A DNA stretch of 64,000 nucleotides, taken from the NCBI RefSeq assembly GCF_900110955.1, contig NZ_FOFR01000028.1, positions 1-64,000 on the forward strand. Direction: 5' to 3'. Below the pieces are notes generated by a model that had not been told where the DNA came from, did no database searches, and worked only from the letters and a program-made list of their open reading frames with translations. This DNA comes from Lentzea xinjiangensis (GTDB lineage: Bacteria; Actinomycetota; Actinomycetes; Mycobacteriales; Pseudonocardiaceae). This document shows, in pieces, positions 54,320 to 62,702 of the stretch. The position numbers and the translations under genes are program-made. The stretch's first letter is position 1. Every line of letters starts with the position of its first letter.

Positions 54320-54692
54320 CGCGGCGACCCGCCAGGGACCCGGCCGGATGCTGATCGCCGTCTACGGGATCTTCGCGCTCGCCGCGACCTCGCGGTCCGC
54401 GGTGCAGCTCGCCACGCGGTTCGACCAGGCGCCGGTGGCGTACCTGCTGTCGGCGTTGGCCGCCGTCGTGTACGTGCTGGCGACCGTCGCACTGGCCCGC
54501 GGCTCGCACCGGGTGGCGCTCGTCGCGTGCGGGGTCGAGCTGGCCGGGGTGGTCGTGGTCGGGCTGGTCAGCCTCCTCGTGCCGCGGGCGTTCCCGGACG
54601 CGACGGTGTGGTCGTCGTTCGGCATCGGCTACGGGTTCATCCCGCTCGTGCTGCCCGTGCTCGGGTTGCTGTGGTTGCGCAGGACGGCGTGA
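54312..54692 (+). CDS. second small four-helix integral membrane protein
   Basis: A 126-aa protein with four hydrophobic segments (LIAVYGIFALAATSRSAVQL, YLLSALAAVVYVLATVALA, VALVACGVELAGVVVVGLVS, IPLVLPVLGLLWLRRTA). It overlaps the preceding gene by eight bases and must be co-expressed with it. The GFIPLVLPVLGL segment and the early Arg are typical of this uncharacterised group. Function unknown. Confidence 0.8.
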   Translation: MRDAATRQGPGRMLIAVYGIFALAATSRSAVQLATRFDQAPVAYLLSALAAVVYVLATVALARGSHRVALVACGVELAGVVVVGLVSLLVPRAFPDATVWSSFGIGYGFIPLVLPVLGLLWLRRTA

Positions 54693-54733
54693 CGGCCTGA
54701 CGCCCGCGCGATCGAGGACGAGCGAGCGCCGGC

Positions 54734-55360
54734 TCAGCAGCAGTGCTGCCCCCGCCACGCCTCGCGCCCCTCCCGCACCGCCACGACGGCGATCACGAGA
54801 GCCGCCAGCGGGTCCGCCCACCACCAGCCGAACAGGCTGTTGACCACCAGTCCCACCAGCAGCACACCGGACAGGTAGGTGCACAGCAACGTCTGCTTCG
54901 AGTCGGCCACCGCGCTCGCCGACCCGAGCTCGCGTCCCGCCCTGCGCTGGGCGTGGGACAGGGCCGGCATCACCAGCAGCGAGACCGCGGCGAGCACGAT
55001 GCCGGCCGTCGAGTGGCCCGCCCGGTCGCCCTGCACCAGCGACAACCCGGACTCGACCGCCACGTACGCCGCCAGCGCGAAGAACGACACCGCGATGACC
55101 TTGAGCGCCGTGCGTTCGCGCCTCTCCGGGTCGCTCCCGGAGAACTGCCAGGCCACGGCCGCCGCCGACGCCACCTCGATCACCGAGTCGAGGCCGAAGC
55201 CGATCAGGGCCGTGGAGCCGGCGACCGAGCCCGCCGCGAGGGCAATGACCGCCTCGACGACGTTGTAGGTGATCGTCACGGCCACGAGCAGCCGGATGCG
55301 GCGCCGGAGCAGCAGCGCGCGCCCGTCCGGGACGACCGGTGTGCAGCAGGCGTCACCCAT
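54734..55360 (-). CDS. cation diffusion facilitator (CDF) transporter with Cys-rich ends
   Basis: A 208-aa CDF-type metal exporter with five to six membrane helices and no cytosolic C-terminal domain. Metal-binding residues appear in GFGLDSVIEVASA and in the second repeat, AVADSKQTLLCTYLSG. Cys pairs lie at both tips (GDACCT at the start, GQHCC at the end), suggestive of soft-metal capture. Its start overlaps the cmtR stop by eight bases. With the CmtR sensor and an ACR3-like pump it forms a metal/metalloid efflux operon. Confidence 0.92.
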   Translation of the reverse strand: MGDACCTPVVPDGRALLLRRRIRLLVAVTITYNVVEAVIALAAGSVAGSTALIGFGLDSVIEVASAAAVAWQFSGSDPERRERTALKVIAVSFFALAAYVAVESGLSLVQGDRAGHSTAGIVLAAVSLLVMPALSHAQRRAGRELGSASAVADSKQTLLCTYLSGVLLVGLVVNSLFGWWWADPLAALVIAVVAVREGREAWRGQHCC

Positions 55361-55670
55361 CGACGCACTCCACGCCCGGCTCGACGGCGAGCACGACGTC
55401 CAGGAGCTCGCCCAGCGCCCGCCGGAGGTGCCGGTCGGCCAGCTCGTACCGCACCTGCCTGCCCTGGTGGGCGGCCACGACCAGGCCGCAGCCCCGCAGG
55501 CACGACAGGTGGTTGGAGACGTTCGACCTGGTCAGCTCCAGCTTCTCGGCGAGCCGCGCGGGGTAGCCGGGGCCGTCGAGCAACGCCACGAGGATCCGGC
55601 AGCGCGTCGGGTCGGCCAGCGCGCGGCCGAGCCGGGCGAGCGCCGACTCCCTCGTCTCACAGGTCAGCAT
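55353..55670 (-). CDS. cmtR: ArsR/SmtB-family Cd/Pb sensor CmtR
   Basis: A 105-aa repressor very like Mycobacterium tuberculosis CmtR: it opens LTCETRESALARLGRALAD and has the helix-turn-helix LTRSNVSNHLSCLRGCGLVV. The Cd(II)/Pb(II) ligands known for CmtR, Cys57, Cys61 and Cys102, are present at exactly those positions (LSCLRGC and VECV). It would release DNA on binding Cd or Pb, inducing the efflux genes either side. Start ATG at 55670. A 6-bp inverted repeat fills the 19-base gap to the upstream gene. Confidence 0.96.
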   Translation of the reverse strand: MLTCETRESALARLGRALADPTRCRILVALLDGPGYPARLAEKLELTRSNVSNHLSCLRGCGLVVAAHQGRQVRYELADRHLRRALGELLDVVLAVEPGVECVDG

Positions 55671-55689
55671 GCGCTGAACTGTACAGCGC
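55671..55689. promoter_or_regulatory. probable CmtR operator
   Basis: GCGCTG (55671-55676) and CAGCGC (55684-55689) flank a 7-base centre, exactly filling the space between the ACR3-like stop and the cmtR start codon. The position suggests a site for autoregulation inside the operon. Confidence 0.5.
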
Positions 55690-56622
55690 TCACTGAACGA
55701 TCAGGCGCGGCACCACCTTCACGTACACGACCATGCCGACGACCTCCACCAGCGTCTGCGTCACCACGACCGCGGCGGCGAGGTCGCCGGGCACCGCCAG
55801 CGCCAGGGGCAGCACGACCAGCGAGTTCCGCGTGGCGCCGGTGAACACGATCGCGCGCCCCGACGCGACGTCCAGCCGGAAAGCGCGGGCGACGGCCAGC
55901 CCCGCGAAGGCCATCACCACCAGGAAGACCACGTAGACCGGCACCACCCGCGCGACCTGCGGCAGGTCGCCGCCGAGCCGGGGCACCTGCGAGGCCACCA
56001 CCGCGAACAGGGTCGCGGCCATCAACGGCACCATCGTCGTGCTCATGACCTCGGTGAGCCGGGTCCGCCGCTGGGTGAGCCACGCCAGGGCCAGCGGCAG
56101 CACGACCAGCACCACGAACGCCTGGACGAACGGCCCCGGCTCGACGACGTCCGCGAGACCGGGCCCGAGGAGGAGCAGCAGGTAGCCGGGCAGCAGGACC
56201 ACCTGCGCGATCAGCAGCAGCGGCGTCGCCGCGAGCAGGCGCCGGCTGTCCCCGCCGGCCAGCCCGCTGAAGACGATCACGTAGTCCACGCACGGGCTGA
56301 GCAGGACCAGCAGCACGCCCAGCCGCACGGCCCGGTCCGCGGGCAGGACGGCGGTCATCGCGGCCACCAGCAGCGGGACCACCGCGAAGTTCACCACCAG
56401 CGCGGCCGCCAGGAACCGGCCCGCCCGCAGCGACCGCCCGAGCTCGGCGACGGGGACCTGGAGGAAGGTGACGTAGAGCAGGACGGCCAGCAGGGGGTTG
56501 ATGGCGTGTTCGAGCCACGGCGCCGCGGCCGGCACGGCCCACCCCGCTGCCCCGCCGGCGGTCAGCGCGCCGAGGTAGACGGCGACCTGATGGCGTTCCA
56601 TACCCGCGACGACGCCCGGCAA
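55690..56622 (-). CDS. ACR3-like arsenic/bile-acid-symporter-fold efflux protein
   Basis: A 310-aa membrane protein with about ten helices, of the bile acid:Na+ symporter fold that includes ACR3 arsenite exporters. The conserved Cys of the transport path is in LLSPCVDYVIVFSGLAGGD, and the second half-motif is FTGATRNSLVVLPLALAVP. The start is the TTG at 56622, 6 bases behind a perfect AGGAGG (56629-56634), in preference to the ATG at 56601, which has no ribosome site. It heads a leftward operon with cmtR and the CDF gene. Metal specificity (arsenite versus other) is not certain. Confidence 0.85.
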   Translation of the reverse strand: MPGVVAGMERHQVAVYLGALTAGGAAGWAVPAAAPWLEHAINPLLAVLLYVTFLQVPVAELGRSLRAGRFLAAALVVNFAVVPLLVAAMTAVLPADRAVRLGVLLVLLSPCVDYVIVFSGLAGGDSRRLLAATPLLLIAQVVLLPGYLLLLLGPGLADVVEPGPFVQAFVVLVVLPLALAWLTQRRTRLTEVMSTTMVPLMAATLFAVVASQVPRLGGDLPQVARVVPVYVVFLVVMAFAGLAVARAFRLDVASGRAIVFTGATRNSLVVLPLALAVPGDLAAAVVVTQTLVEVVGMVVYVKVVPRLIVQ

Positions 56623-56640
56623 CAGCGACCTCCTGATCAG

Positions 56641-56654
56641 ATCGTCAGGACGAT
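56641..56654. promoter_or_regulatory. inverted repeat before the ACR3-like gene
   Basis: ATCGTC, AG, GACGAT: a 6-bp inverted repeat with a 2-base centre, 7 bases upstream of the AGGAGG of the ACR3-like gene. It could be an operator or a leader hairpin controlling the metal operon. Confidence 0.4.
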
Positions 56655-56798
56655 AACCGCCGTCGACCGGCGCCGAACGGCGCCGGGCGCGACGGTGTGG
56701 GCGAGCACACGGCCAGGTCGCCGCGACCCACGGCCGTCGCCGCACGCGACTGTCCGGAATGGCCGGTCACGCCAACGAGCACGTGCCGCCCCAACCGG

Positions 56799-57581
56799 TC
56801 ACAACGCGGCCAGGAGCGCGGCCATCCTCTCCTCCAGCAGCGGCCGGATCTCGTCGCCCGTGAAGATCCACGGCCGGCGCGCCCGCATCCCGGCCAGCAC
56901 CACCTCCCCGACGTCGTCGATTCCGGGGCCGCCGCGCAGGAACGCCTCGACCGCCGGCACGAGGCCGGCGGGCACCGCCACGTCCTCGCCCCACGACCGC
57001 GTGTTGCCGACGATGCCGGTGTCGACCGGGCCGGGGCACAGCACGCTGACGTCGACGCCGTGGCCCGCCACGGCCTGCCGCAGCGACTCGGACAGCCCCA
57101 CCACCGCGAACTTGGTCGTCACGTACAGCACGCCCGCGTCGGGCACGAGCCCGGCGCCCGACGCGGTGTTCACGATGTAGCCCGCCCTCCGCTCCAGCAT
57201 GCGCGGCAGGAACGTCTGGACGCCGTTGATCACGCCGTTGAGGTTCACGCCCAGGGCGAGGTCCCACTTGTCGTAGCTCAGCTCACGTGCGGCGGCGTAC
57301 GGCACGATGCCGGCGTTGTTGAACAGCAGGTCGACAGGACCCAGTTCGCTCTCCACCTCCTCGGCGGCCTTCGCGAACGCGTCGCGGTCGCGCACGTCCA
57401 GGCCGTACGTCCTGACGACCACCTCCCGCGCCAGCTCCTCGGCGCTGCGGGCCAGCGCGGCCTCGTCGACGTCGGCCAGCACGAGGGTCACGCCCCGCTT
57501 GGCCAACGCGCGGGCGATGCCCAGCCCGATGCCCTGCGCGCCGCCGGTGATGAAGGCGACCGATCCCGTCCAGTCCCGCAT
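56799..57581 (-). CDS. short-chain dehydrogenase/reductase
   Basis: A 260-aa classical SDR oxidoreductase. Cofactor motif TGGAQGIGLGIA (TGxxxGxG), LADVD at the end of beta-2 suggesting NAD(H), NNAG, active-site Ser in NTASGAG and the YVTTK (YxxxK) pair. The long substrate loop after PGPVDTGIVG is typical of the fatty/steroid/alcohol dehydrogenase group. Divergent from an MFS transporter; the shared 62-base promoter region contains an imperfect inverted repeat (57612-57631). Confidence 0.93.
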   Translation of the reverse strand: MRDWTGSVAFITGGAQGIGLGIARALAKRGVTLVLADVDEAALARSAEELAREVVVRTYGLDVRDRDAFAKAAEEVESELGPVDLLFNNAGIVPYAAARELSYDKWDLALGVNLNGVINGVQTFLPRMLERRAGYIVNTASGAGLVPDAGVLYVTTKFAVVGLSESLRQAVAGHGVDVSVLCPGPVDTGIVGNTRSWGEDVAVPAGLVPAVEAFLRGGPGIDDVGEVVLAGMRARRPWIFTGDEIRPLLEERMAALLAAL

Positions 57582-57611
57582 GGGACCACCTCTCTATGTT
57601 GGCCTGATGAC

Positions 57612-57631
57612 ACTATGCTGACTGACACAGT
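57612..57631. promoter_or_regulatory. candidate operator between SDR and MFS genes
   Basis: ACTATG (57612-57617) and CACAGT (57626-57631) form an inverted repeat with one mismatch and an 8-base centre. It overlaps a possible promoter for the rightward gene (TGACAC at 57608 and TAGCCT at 57631, 17 bases apart), which would give an almost leaderless mRNA. A TetR gene in the rightward operon is the obvious candidate repressor. Confidence 0.4.
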
Positions 57632-57643
57632 AGCCTGGTCGGC

Positions 57644-58936
57644 ATGCCTCTTCTGCCGGACGAAGAACTCTTGGCGGCGAAAACCCGGGCTCCGCTGACC
57701 TTCCGCCAGGTGGTGTCCGCGGGCGGCCGCGCCACGCTCGGGGTCCTGGTGGGCCTCCAGCTCCTCGACAGCGTCGACAACGTGCTGCTCGTCGTCTTCG
57801 CGCCGGAGATCCGCGACTCGCTCGGCATCAGCACCGGGGCGGTCGCCGTGATCGGCGCGCTGGCCGGGCTGATGGTGGCCGTCGCCGCGCTCCCCCTCGG
57901 CCTGCTGGGCGACCGGCACCGGCGCACCACCGTCGCGGGCGTGTGCACGCTCGTCTGGGCCGCGGCGGCGGCGCTGCTCGGACTGGTCCAGCACGTCTGG
58001 CAGGCGGTCGCGATCCGCGTCCTCGCGGGCATCGGCAAGGCCAACGAGGGACCTGTCCAGTCCGCGCTGCTGGTCGACGCCTACCCGCCTGCGGGCCACG
58101 GCCGGGTGCTCGGCCTGCACCGCGCCGGCCAGCCCCTGGGCATCGTGACGGGGCCGCTGCTCGCGGCCGCCTTCGCGGCGCTGGTCCCGGAGGAGCACGA
58201 GCCGTGGCGGTGGGCGTTCGCGTTCCTCGCGGTACCGGCGCTGCTGCTCGGCGTGGCCGCGTTGCGCCTGCCCGAACCGGCGCGGGCGCGGTCGGTCCCG
58301 TCACCGCGAGGTGCGCTGGCGAGCCTCGTGAAGATCCGCACGGTCGTGCTGGTGGTCATCGCGCTCAGCGCGTTCGGGGTGTGCGTGACGACGGTGCCGA
58401 CCTTCCTCAGCGCCGTCCTCGGGGACGACCTCGGGCAGGGTGCCGCGGCCCGTGGTGTGATCACGTCCGTGTGCGCGGTGGGCGGACTGGCCGGCGCGGC
58501 GCTCGGCGGCGCGCTCAGCGACCGCTTGTTCCGGCGCAGCCCACGGGCGTGCGTCCACCTGGCGGCGGTGGCGCTCCCCTTGCTGGGCATCGGGTTCGCC
58601 GTGCAGGCGCACGCGCCGGACGTCGCCACCTACGTCGTCGTCGGGACGGTCACCCAGGGCATGACCTTCGCGGCGATCATCCCGCTCAGCCTGGTCGTGG
58701 CCGCGGTGACGCCGGAGCACGTCCGCGCGACGGCGTTCGGGCTGACCGGCGTCTTCGTGGCGCTCGTCGGCGGGCTCGGTGGCGCGCTGGTCACCGAGGT
58801 GGCCGAGTCGTTGTGGGGTCAGCGGACGGCGATCGCCGTCGTCGCGCCGGTGTCCGCGGTCCTCGCCGGGATCGTCCTGGTCTTCGCCGCGCGGCACGTG
58901 GTCCGCGACTTCGCGCGCGCGGGCGATCTACGATGA
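57644..58936 (+). CDS. MFS transporter (12 TMS)
   Basis: A 430-aa major-facilitator protein with about 12 helices. Motif A appears as LGLLGDRHRRTTVAGV between helices 2 and 3, and the N-terminal cytosolic segment is long (about 35 residues). Its cargo is unknown; it resembles sugar-phosphate/metabolite or spinster-type carriers rather than the 14-helix drug pumps. ATG at 57644 has no clear ribosome site and may be leaderless. The stop overlaps the TetR start by ATGA, so they are co-translated. Confidence 0.92.
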   Translation: MPLLPDEELLAAKTRAPLTFRQVVSAGGRATLGVLVGLQLLDSVDNVLLVVFAPEIRDSLGISTGAVAVIGALAGLMVAVAALPLGLLGDRHRRTTVAGVCTLVWAAAAALLGLVQHVWQAVAIRVLAGIGKANEGPVQSALLVDAYPPAGHGRVLGLHRAGQPLGIVTGPLLAAAFAALVPEEHEPWRWAFAFLAVPALLLGVAALRLPEPARARSVPSPRGALASLVKIRTVVLVVIALSAFGVCVTTVPTFLSAVLGDDLGQGAAARGVITSVCAVGGLAGAALGGALSDRLFRRSPRACVHLAAVALPLLGIGFAVQAHAPDVATYVVVGTVTQGMTFAAIIPLSLVVAAVTPEHVRATAFGLTGVFVALVGGLGGALVTEVAESLWGQRTAIAVVAPVSAVLAGIVLVFAARHVVRDFARAGDLR

Positions 58937-59562
58937 CCGCCGTGAACTCCCCGGGACAGCGCCGGATCGACGAGATCGGTGACGAGAGCCGGCGCCGCAT
59001 CCTGGACGCGGCGGAAGAGCTCTTCGCCGAGCGCGGGGTCGACCGCACGTCCTTCGTGGACATCGCCAAGCGGTCCGGCATCAGCCGCGGCTCGATCCCG
59101 TGGCACTTCAAGAACAAGGACGGCCTCGTGATGGCCGTGGTCGAGCGCGTGATCGAACGGACCTGGCCCGCCGAGCGCTACCGGTCGGTCCCGTCGCTCG
59201 CCGAGGTGTTCACCGAGACCGCCGGCTTCCTGCGCTCGGGCAGCTCGGCGCTGGTGTTCATGATCCTGGTCGAGGCCCTCGGCGAGCGCGGGGTCGTGCA
59301 GGAGCAGTACCGGGAGTTCTTCTCGCGGCGGCGCGAGGGCATCGAGGTCCTCCTGCGCCTCAGGCGCCCCGAGGGCGCCGACCCCGAGCGGGCGGCCGGG
59401 CAGGAGCGTTCCGCGGCCGTGGCGCTGAACGGCGCGCTCCTCGGCATCCACCTGCAGAAGCTCGTCGACCCGGACAACGTCGACCTCGACGCCGCACTGG
59501 TGTCGATCGCGACCATGTTCGACCGCAACCTGGCCGACGTCTGGGACACCGGCCAGGTGTGA
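58933..59562 (+). CDS. TetR family regulator coupled to the MFS transporter
   Basis: A 209-aa repressor. Helix-turn-helix at about residues 18-62 (VDRTSFVDIAKRSGISRGSIPWHF, with unusual Pro-Trp after the recognition helix) and a ligand domain with a C-terminal TetR_C segment. Coupled by ATGA to the upstream MFS gene and thus likely to control it, and perhaps the divergent SDR gene. Its stop codon lies within a 40-base perfect palindrome. Confidence 0.93.
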   Translation: MTAVNSPGQRRIDEIGDESRRRILDAAEELFAERGVDRTSFVDIAKRSGISRGSIPWHFKNKDGLVMAVVERVIERTWPAERYRSVPSLAEVFTETAGFLRSGSSALVFMILVEALGERGVVQEQYREFFSRRREGIEVLLRLRRPEGADPERAAGQERSAAVALNGALLGIHLQKLVDPDNVDLDAALVSIATMFDRNLADVWDTGQV

Positions 59563-59588
59563 TGTCCGTGGACATCACACCTGGCCGG
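59549..59588. terminator. 40-base palindrome: bidirectional terminator
   Basis: CCGGCCAGGTGTGATGTCC (59549-59567), GT, GGACATCACACCTGGCCGG (59570-59588): exact 19-bp inverted arms around two bases. It includes the TetR stop codon (59560-59562) and ends two bases before the GT39-type gene's stop. The convergent location fits a bidirectional terminator. Confidence 0.8.
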
Positions 59589-59589
59589 G

Positions 59590-61155
59590 CTACGGCCTGC
59601 GGAAGATCGTGATCGAGTGGCCGACCCGGTCGACCGGCGTGCTGCCGGCGAGCAACGCCTTGAGGCGGTCGTCGGCCTTGGCGATCGCGGTGTCGGACAC
59701 GACGAGCACCCCGCGCACCCGCTCCGGCGGCACCTCGCGCGGGTCCTCGGCGTGGATGCCGTAGTGCTCCGGCACTCCGGCTCCTTTGTGGACGAACCAG
59801 ATGCGCTCGCCGCGGTGGCGTTCGAGCCGTTGCGCCAGCCTGCCCAGGTCCTGGCCCCAGTCCACGTTCGAGTCGTGCAGGTGCAGGTGGGTCTTCGCCG
59901 TGCCGCCGAAAGCCTCGTTGGAGTACGGCAGGTAGTACGGGAAAGTCCGCAGCGAACTGACCGCGACCAGCGCCACGGCCACGAACGCCCAGCGCCGGCG
60001 CACGAGCACGACACTCGCCGCCGCGACCGCCAGGAACATCGGCACGAAGATCGCGTACCGCACACCGAGGTCGCGGTTGCCCGTCATGGCCACGGCCAGG
60101 AGCACGGCCGCCGGCAAAAGCACGTACAGCGCTTCCTGGCGCAACCGGCTGAGCATGACGGCCACTCCGGCCGCCCAGAGCACGAGCGCGCCCAGCGGTG
60201 TCTTCACCAGCAGCGCGGCCGGCAGGTAGTACCACCGCGATCCCTCGTAGTGGGTGCCGAAGAGGTACCCGCCCCAGACCCGGTCCTCCAAGCCGAGCTG
60301 CAGGCGCACTCCCTCCAGGTACAGCTCGGCGAACGGCAGCGACGGGTGCACGGCGGCATAGGACGCCCACACCACGGCGACCGCGGTCAACGCCATCAGG
60401 ACCACGGGCCTGCCGCGGCGACCGGCGTGCCAGGCCAGGAACACCACCACCGGGACCACGGCGAGGGTGTTCACCTTCGTCGCGAGAGCCGCGCCCAGGG
60501 CGAGCCCCGCGAGCGGCAGGTAGCGGGGGTTGCCCCTGGCCCGCCGCACGAGCCAGGCCGACGTCAGCGCGAACCCGGCCGCGGGCACGTCGAGCGTGGC
60601 CAGCGATCCGTGCGCGATGAGGTCCGGTGAGAACGCGTACAGGGCGAGCGCCACGAGCCCGCCCGCGGTGCCGGTGAGGTCGCGGGCGAACAGGAGGACC
60701 ACGAGCCCGAACACCAGCGTGAGGACGATGACCGGCAACCTGGCCAGCAGGAGCAGCTTCCCGGGGTCGTTGCCCGACTCGTACAGCACGTGCCTGCCGA
60801 ACGCCGTCTGGTCGCCGGTGAAGTCCTCGGCGAAGCGCACGTCCGCGAACGCCAGCCCGGCCGCCACGACCAGCTTGCCCAGCGGCGGGTGCTCCCGGTT
60901 GTACCGGAGGTCGTGCTCCCCCGGGTAGACCGCGGCGGCGCCCACGTAGACGGGCTCGTCGACCGTCGGGGTCTGCTCGACGGCCGTGGTGACCATCGCG
61001 ATCGCCATCTGGGCGAGCAGCACGACCGCGGTCAGCGCGAACAGCCACCGCCTCCCCCGGCCCGCCACCGGTGGCGGGACCTCGGGGGCGGTGCGCGGCG
61101 ACGCGGTGGCGGGTGACAACCGGGCGGTCCTCCCACGGATGCGGACGAGCCCCAT
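59590..61155 (-). CDS. GT39-like membrane glycosyltransferase (PMT/ArnT-type)
   Basis: A 521-aa GT-C glycosyltransferase with about 11 membrane helices and a C-terminal soluble part. The first loop carries the family's acidic pair in TPTVDEPVYVGAA followed by YNREHPPLGK, the usual signature of polyprenyl-phosphate-sugar-using enzymes (dolichyl-P-mannose:protein mannosyltransferases, ArnT). It would move a sugar from a polyprenyl carrier to a protein or lipid outside the membrane. The ATG at 61155 gives a 35-residue cytosolic lead. Convergent with the TetR gene over the 40-base palindrome. Confidence 0.9.
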   Translation of the reverse strand: MGLVRIRGRTARLSPATASPRTAPEVPPPVAGRGRRWLFALTAVVLLAQMAIAMVTTAVEQTPTVDEPVYVGAAAVYPGEHDLRYNREHPPLGKLVVAAGLAFADVRFAEDFTGDQTAFGRHVLYESGNDPGKLLLLARLPVIVLTLVFGLVVLLFARDLTGTAGGLVALALYAFSPDLIAHGSLATLDVPAAGFALTSAWLVRRARGNPRYLPLAGLALGAALATKVNTLAVVPVVVFLAWHAGRRGRPVVLMALTAVAVVWASYAAVHPSLPFAELYLEGVRLQLGLEDRVWGGYLFGTHYEGSRWYYLPAALLVKTPLGALVLWAAGVAVMLSRLRQEALYVLLPAAVLLAVAMTGNRDLGVRYAIFVPMFLAVAAASVVLVRRRWAFVAVALVAVSSLRTFPYYLPYSNEAFGGTAKTHLHLHDSNVDWGQDLGRLAQRLERHRGERIWFVHKGAGVPEHYGIHAEDPREVPPERVRGVLVVSDTAIAKADDRLKALLAGSTPVDRVGHSITIFRRP

Positions 61156-61247
61156 GTTCCGGGAACGGGATGCCCGCCGAATCGGTTGTCACGCCATCGG
61201 GGTGAAAACGGCTTCTCCGCGCCGTGGACCAGGGTTGGCCTGCGCCG

Positions 61248-61590
61248 ATGTCGTGGGAAGAGGTGGACCGGATCGCCGTGGAGACCGGGTTCTCCGGTGT
61301 GGTCCACGTCGACCGCGCGGGCGAGGTCGAGCTCGCGAACGGTGACGGCGGCATCCACACCACCGCCGGTGACCTGGCGAAGTTCTGGCGTGCGCTGTTC
61401 GCGAGCGACCGACGTGCCCGCGAGCGGGTACGTGTTCGACGCGGTGACAGGCAGCTCCGCCACGGTCGCGCTGCCGGGAACACCGTCCGGCACGTCCGGC
61501 TGCGGTTCACCGCCGACACGGGCTGGCCGGCGGACAGCTCTCCGGGCTGTGCCCGCACACCTGAGCCGAACTCGCCGGATGGAGCCTTGA
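61248..61590 (+). pseudogene. serine hydrolase (beta-lactamase-fold) remnant
   Basis: The start SWEEVDRIAVETGFSGVVHV resembles the N terminus of actinobacterial class C beta-lactamase-fold serine hydrolases. It then jumps in frame from VELAN to DGGIHTTAGDLAKFWRALF, a block normally some 200 residues further on, so the SxxK and YxN active-site region is missing. After about 61410 the frame is lost and only unrecognisable sequence remains before the KstR-type box. This is a decayed gene with a large internal deletion. Confidence 0.65.
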
Positions 61591-61594
61591 AAAC

Positions 61595-61608
61595 TGAAAC
61601 GTGTTCTA
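61595..61608. promoter_or_regulatory. KstR-type (steroid regulon) operator
   Basis: TGAAACGTGTTCTA fits all eight fixed positions of TnnAACnnGTTnnA, the motif recognised by the cholesterol-responsive repressor KstR in mycobacteria and rhodococci. It ends 14 bases before the start codon of the dehydrogenase gene. The assignment is supported by the nearby cholesterol oxidase gene but the regulator itself is not in the window. Confidence 0.7.
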
Positions 61609-61622
61609 GTTAGGCTACCGGC

Positions 61623-62702
61623 ATGATCGCCACAGCGGTGTGGGGAACGGGGAACGTCGGGCGCGCCGCCATCCGGGCCGTCGAAGCCCATCCGGCACTG
61701 AAGCTGACGGCCGTGGTCGTCCACGACCAGGAGAAGGCCGGCCGGGACGCGGGTGATCTCGCCGGACTGGAGCACGAGCTCGGAATCGCGGCCACCACCG
61801 ACATCGGCGCGGTGCTGGCCGCGAGCCCGCGGGCCGTGGTGTACGCCGCGTCCGGCGACGTCCGGCCCGACGACGCCCTCGCCGACATCACCAGGGCCAT
61901 CCGGGCGGGCGCGGTGGTCGTGACGCCGTCGCTGTACGCGCTCTACGACCACCGCAGCGCTCCGCCGGAACTACGGGAACCGGTTCTAGCGGCGGTCGCC
62001 GAGGGCGGCGGCTCCCTCTTCGTCTCCGGCGTCGACCCCGGCTGGGGCAACGACGTGCTGCCGTTGCTGATCAGCGGACTGGGCAGCCGGATCGACGCGG
62101 TCCGCTGCCAGGAGATCTTCGACTACTCCACCTACGACCAGCCCGACGCGGTGCGGTGGCTGATCGGGTTCGGGCAGCCGCTCGACTACCAGGCGCCCAT
62201 GCTCATGCCGGCGGTGCCGACGATGGTGTGGGGCGGCCAGATCCGGCTGATGGCCAGAGCGCTCGGCGTCGAGGTCGACGAGATCCGCGAGACCGTCGAC
62301 CGCCGTGCCCTCGACGACACCGTGACGACCAGGACGATGGGCGAGTTCGGGGCGGGCACCCAGGGCGCGGTCCGGTTCGAGGTGCAGGGCATCGTCGGCG
62401 GTGAGCCGCTGATCGTCGTCGAACACGTCACGCGCATCCACGCTTCGTGCGCGACGGACTGGCCGTTGCCGCCGTCCGGCGACGGCGCGCACAAGGTGAT
62501 CATCGAGGGCCGCCCGCGCATCGAGGTCTCGGTCGAGGCCGACGACGAGGGCGAGAACCGTTCCGCCGGCGGCAACGCGACCGCGGCCGGCCGGCTCGTC
62601 AACGCCATCGACTGGCTCGCCGCGGCGGAGCCCGGCCTCTACGACGCGCTCGACGTCCCGTTGCGGCCCGCGATCGGCAAGCTCGGAAGGAGCCCGCGGT
62701 GA
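61623..62702 (+). CDS. NAD(P)-dependent dehydrogenase of the DapB/amine dehydrogenase type
   Basis: A 359-aa protein with an N-terminal Rossmann fold (TAVWGTGNVGRAAIRAV, dihydrodipicolinate-reductase-like) and a C-terminal catalytic domain similar to 2,4-diaminopentanoate dehydrogenase (SGVDPGWGNDVLPLLISG; FGAGTQGAVRFEVQG). Close relatives are found in mycobacterial and rhodococcal lipid or steroid gene neighbourhoods. The reaction is not known. It is headed by a KstR-type box and overlaps the next gene by GTGA, so it belongs to a two-gene operon. Start ATG at 61623. Confidence 0.9.
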   Translation: MIATAVWGTGNVGRAAIRAVEAHPALKLTAVVVHDQEKAGRDAGDLAGLEHELGIAATTDIGAVLAASPRAVVYAASGDVRPDDALADITRAIRAGAVVVTPSLYALYDHRSAPPELREPVLAAVAEGGGSLFVSGVDPGWGNDVLPLLISGLGSRIDAVRCQEIFDYSTYDQPDAVRWLIGFGQPLDYQAPMLMPAVPTMVWGGQIRLMARALGVEVDEIRETVDRRALDDTVTTRTMGEFGAGTQGAVRFEVQGIVGGEPLIVVEHVTRIHASCATDWPLPPSGDGAHKVIIEGRPRIEVSVEADDEGENRSAGGNATAAGRLVNAIDWLAAAEPGLYDALDVPLRPAIGKLGRSPR

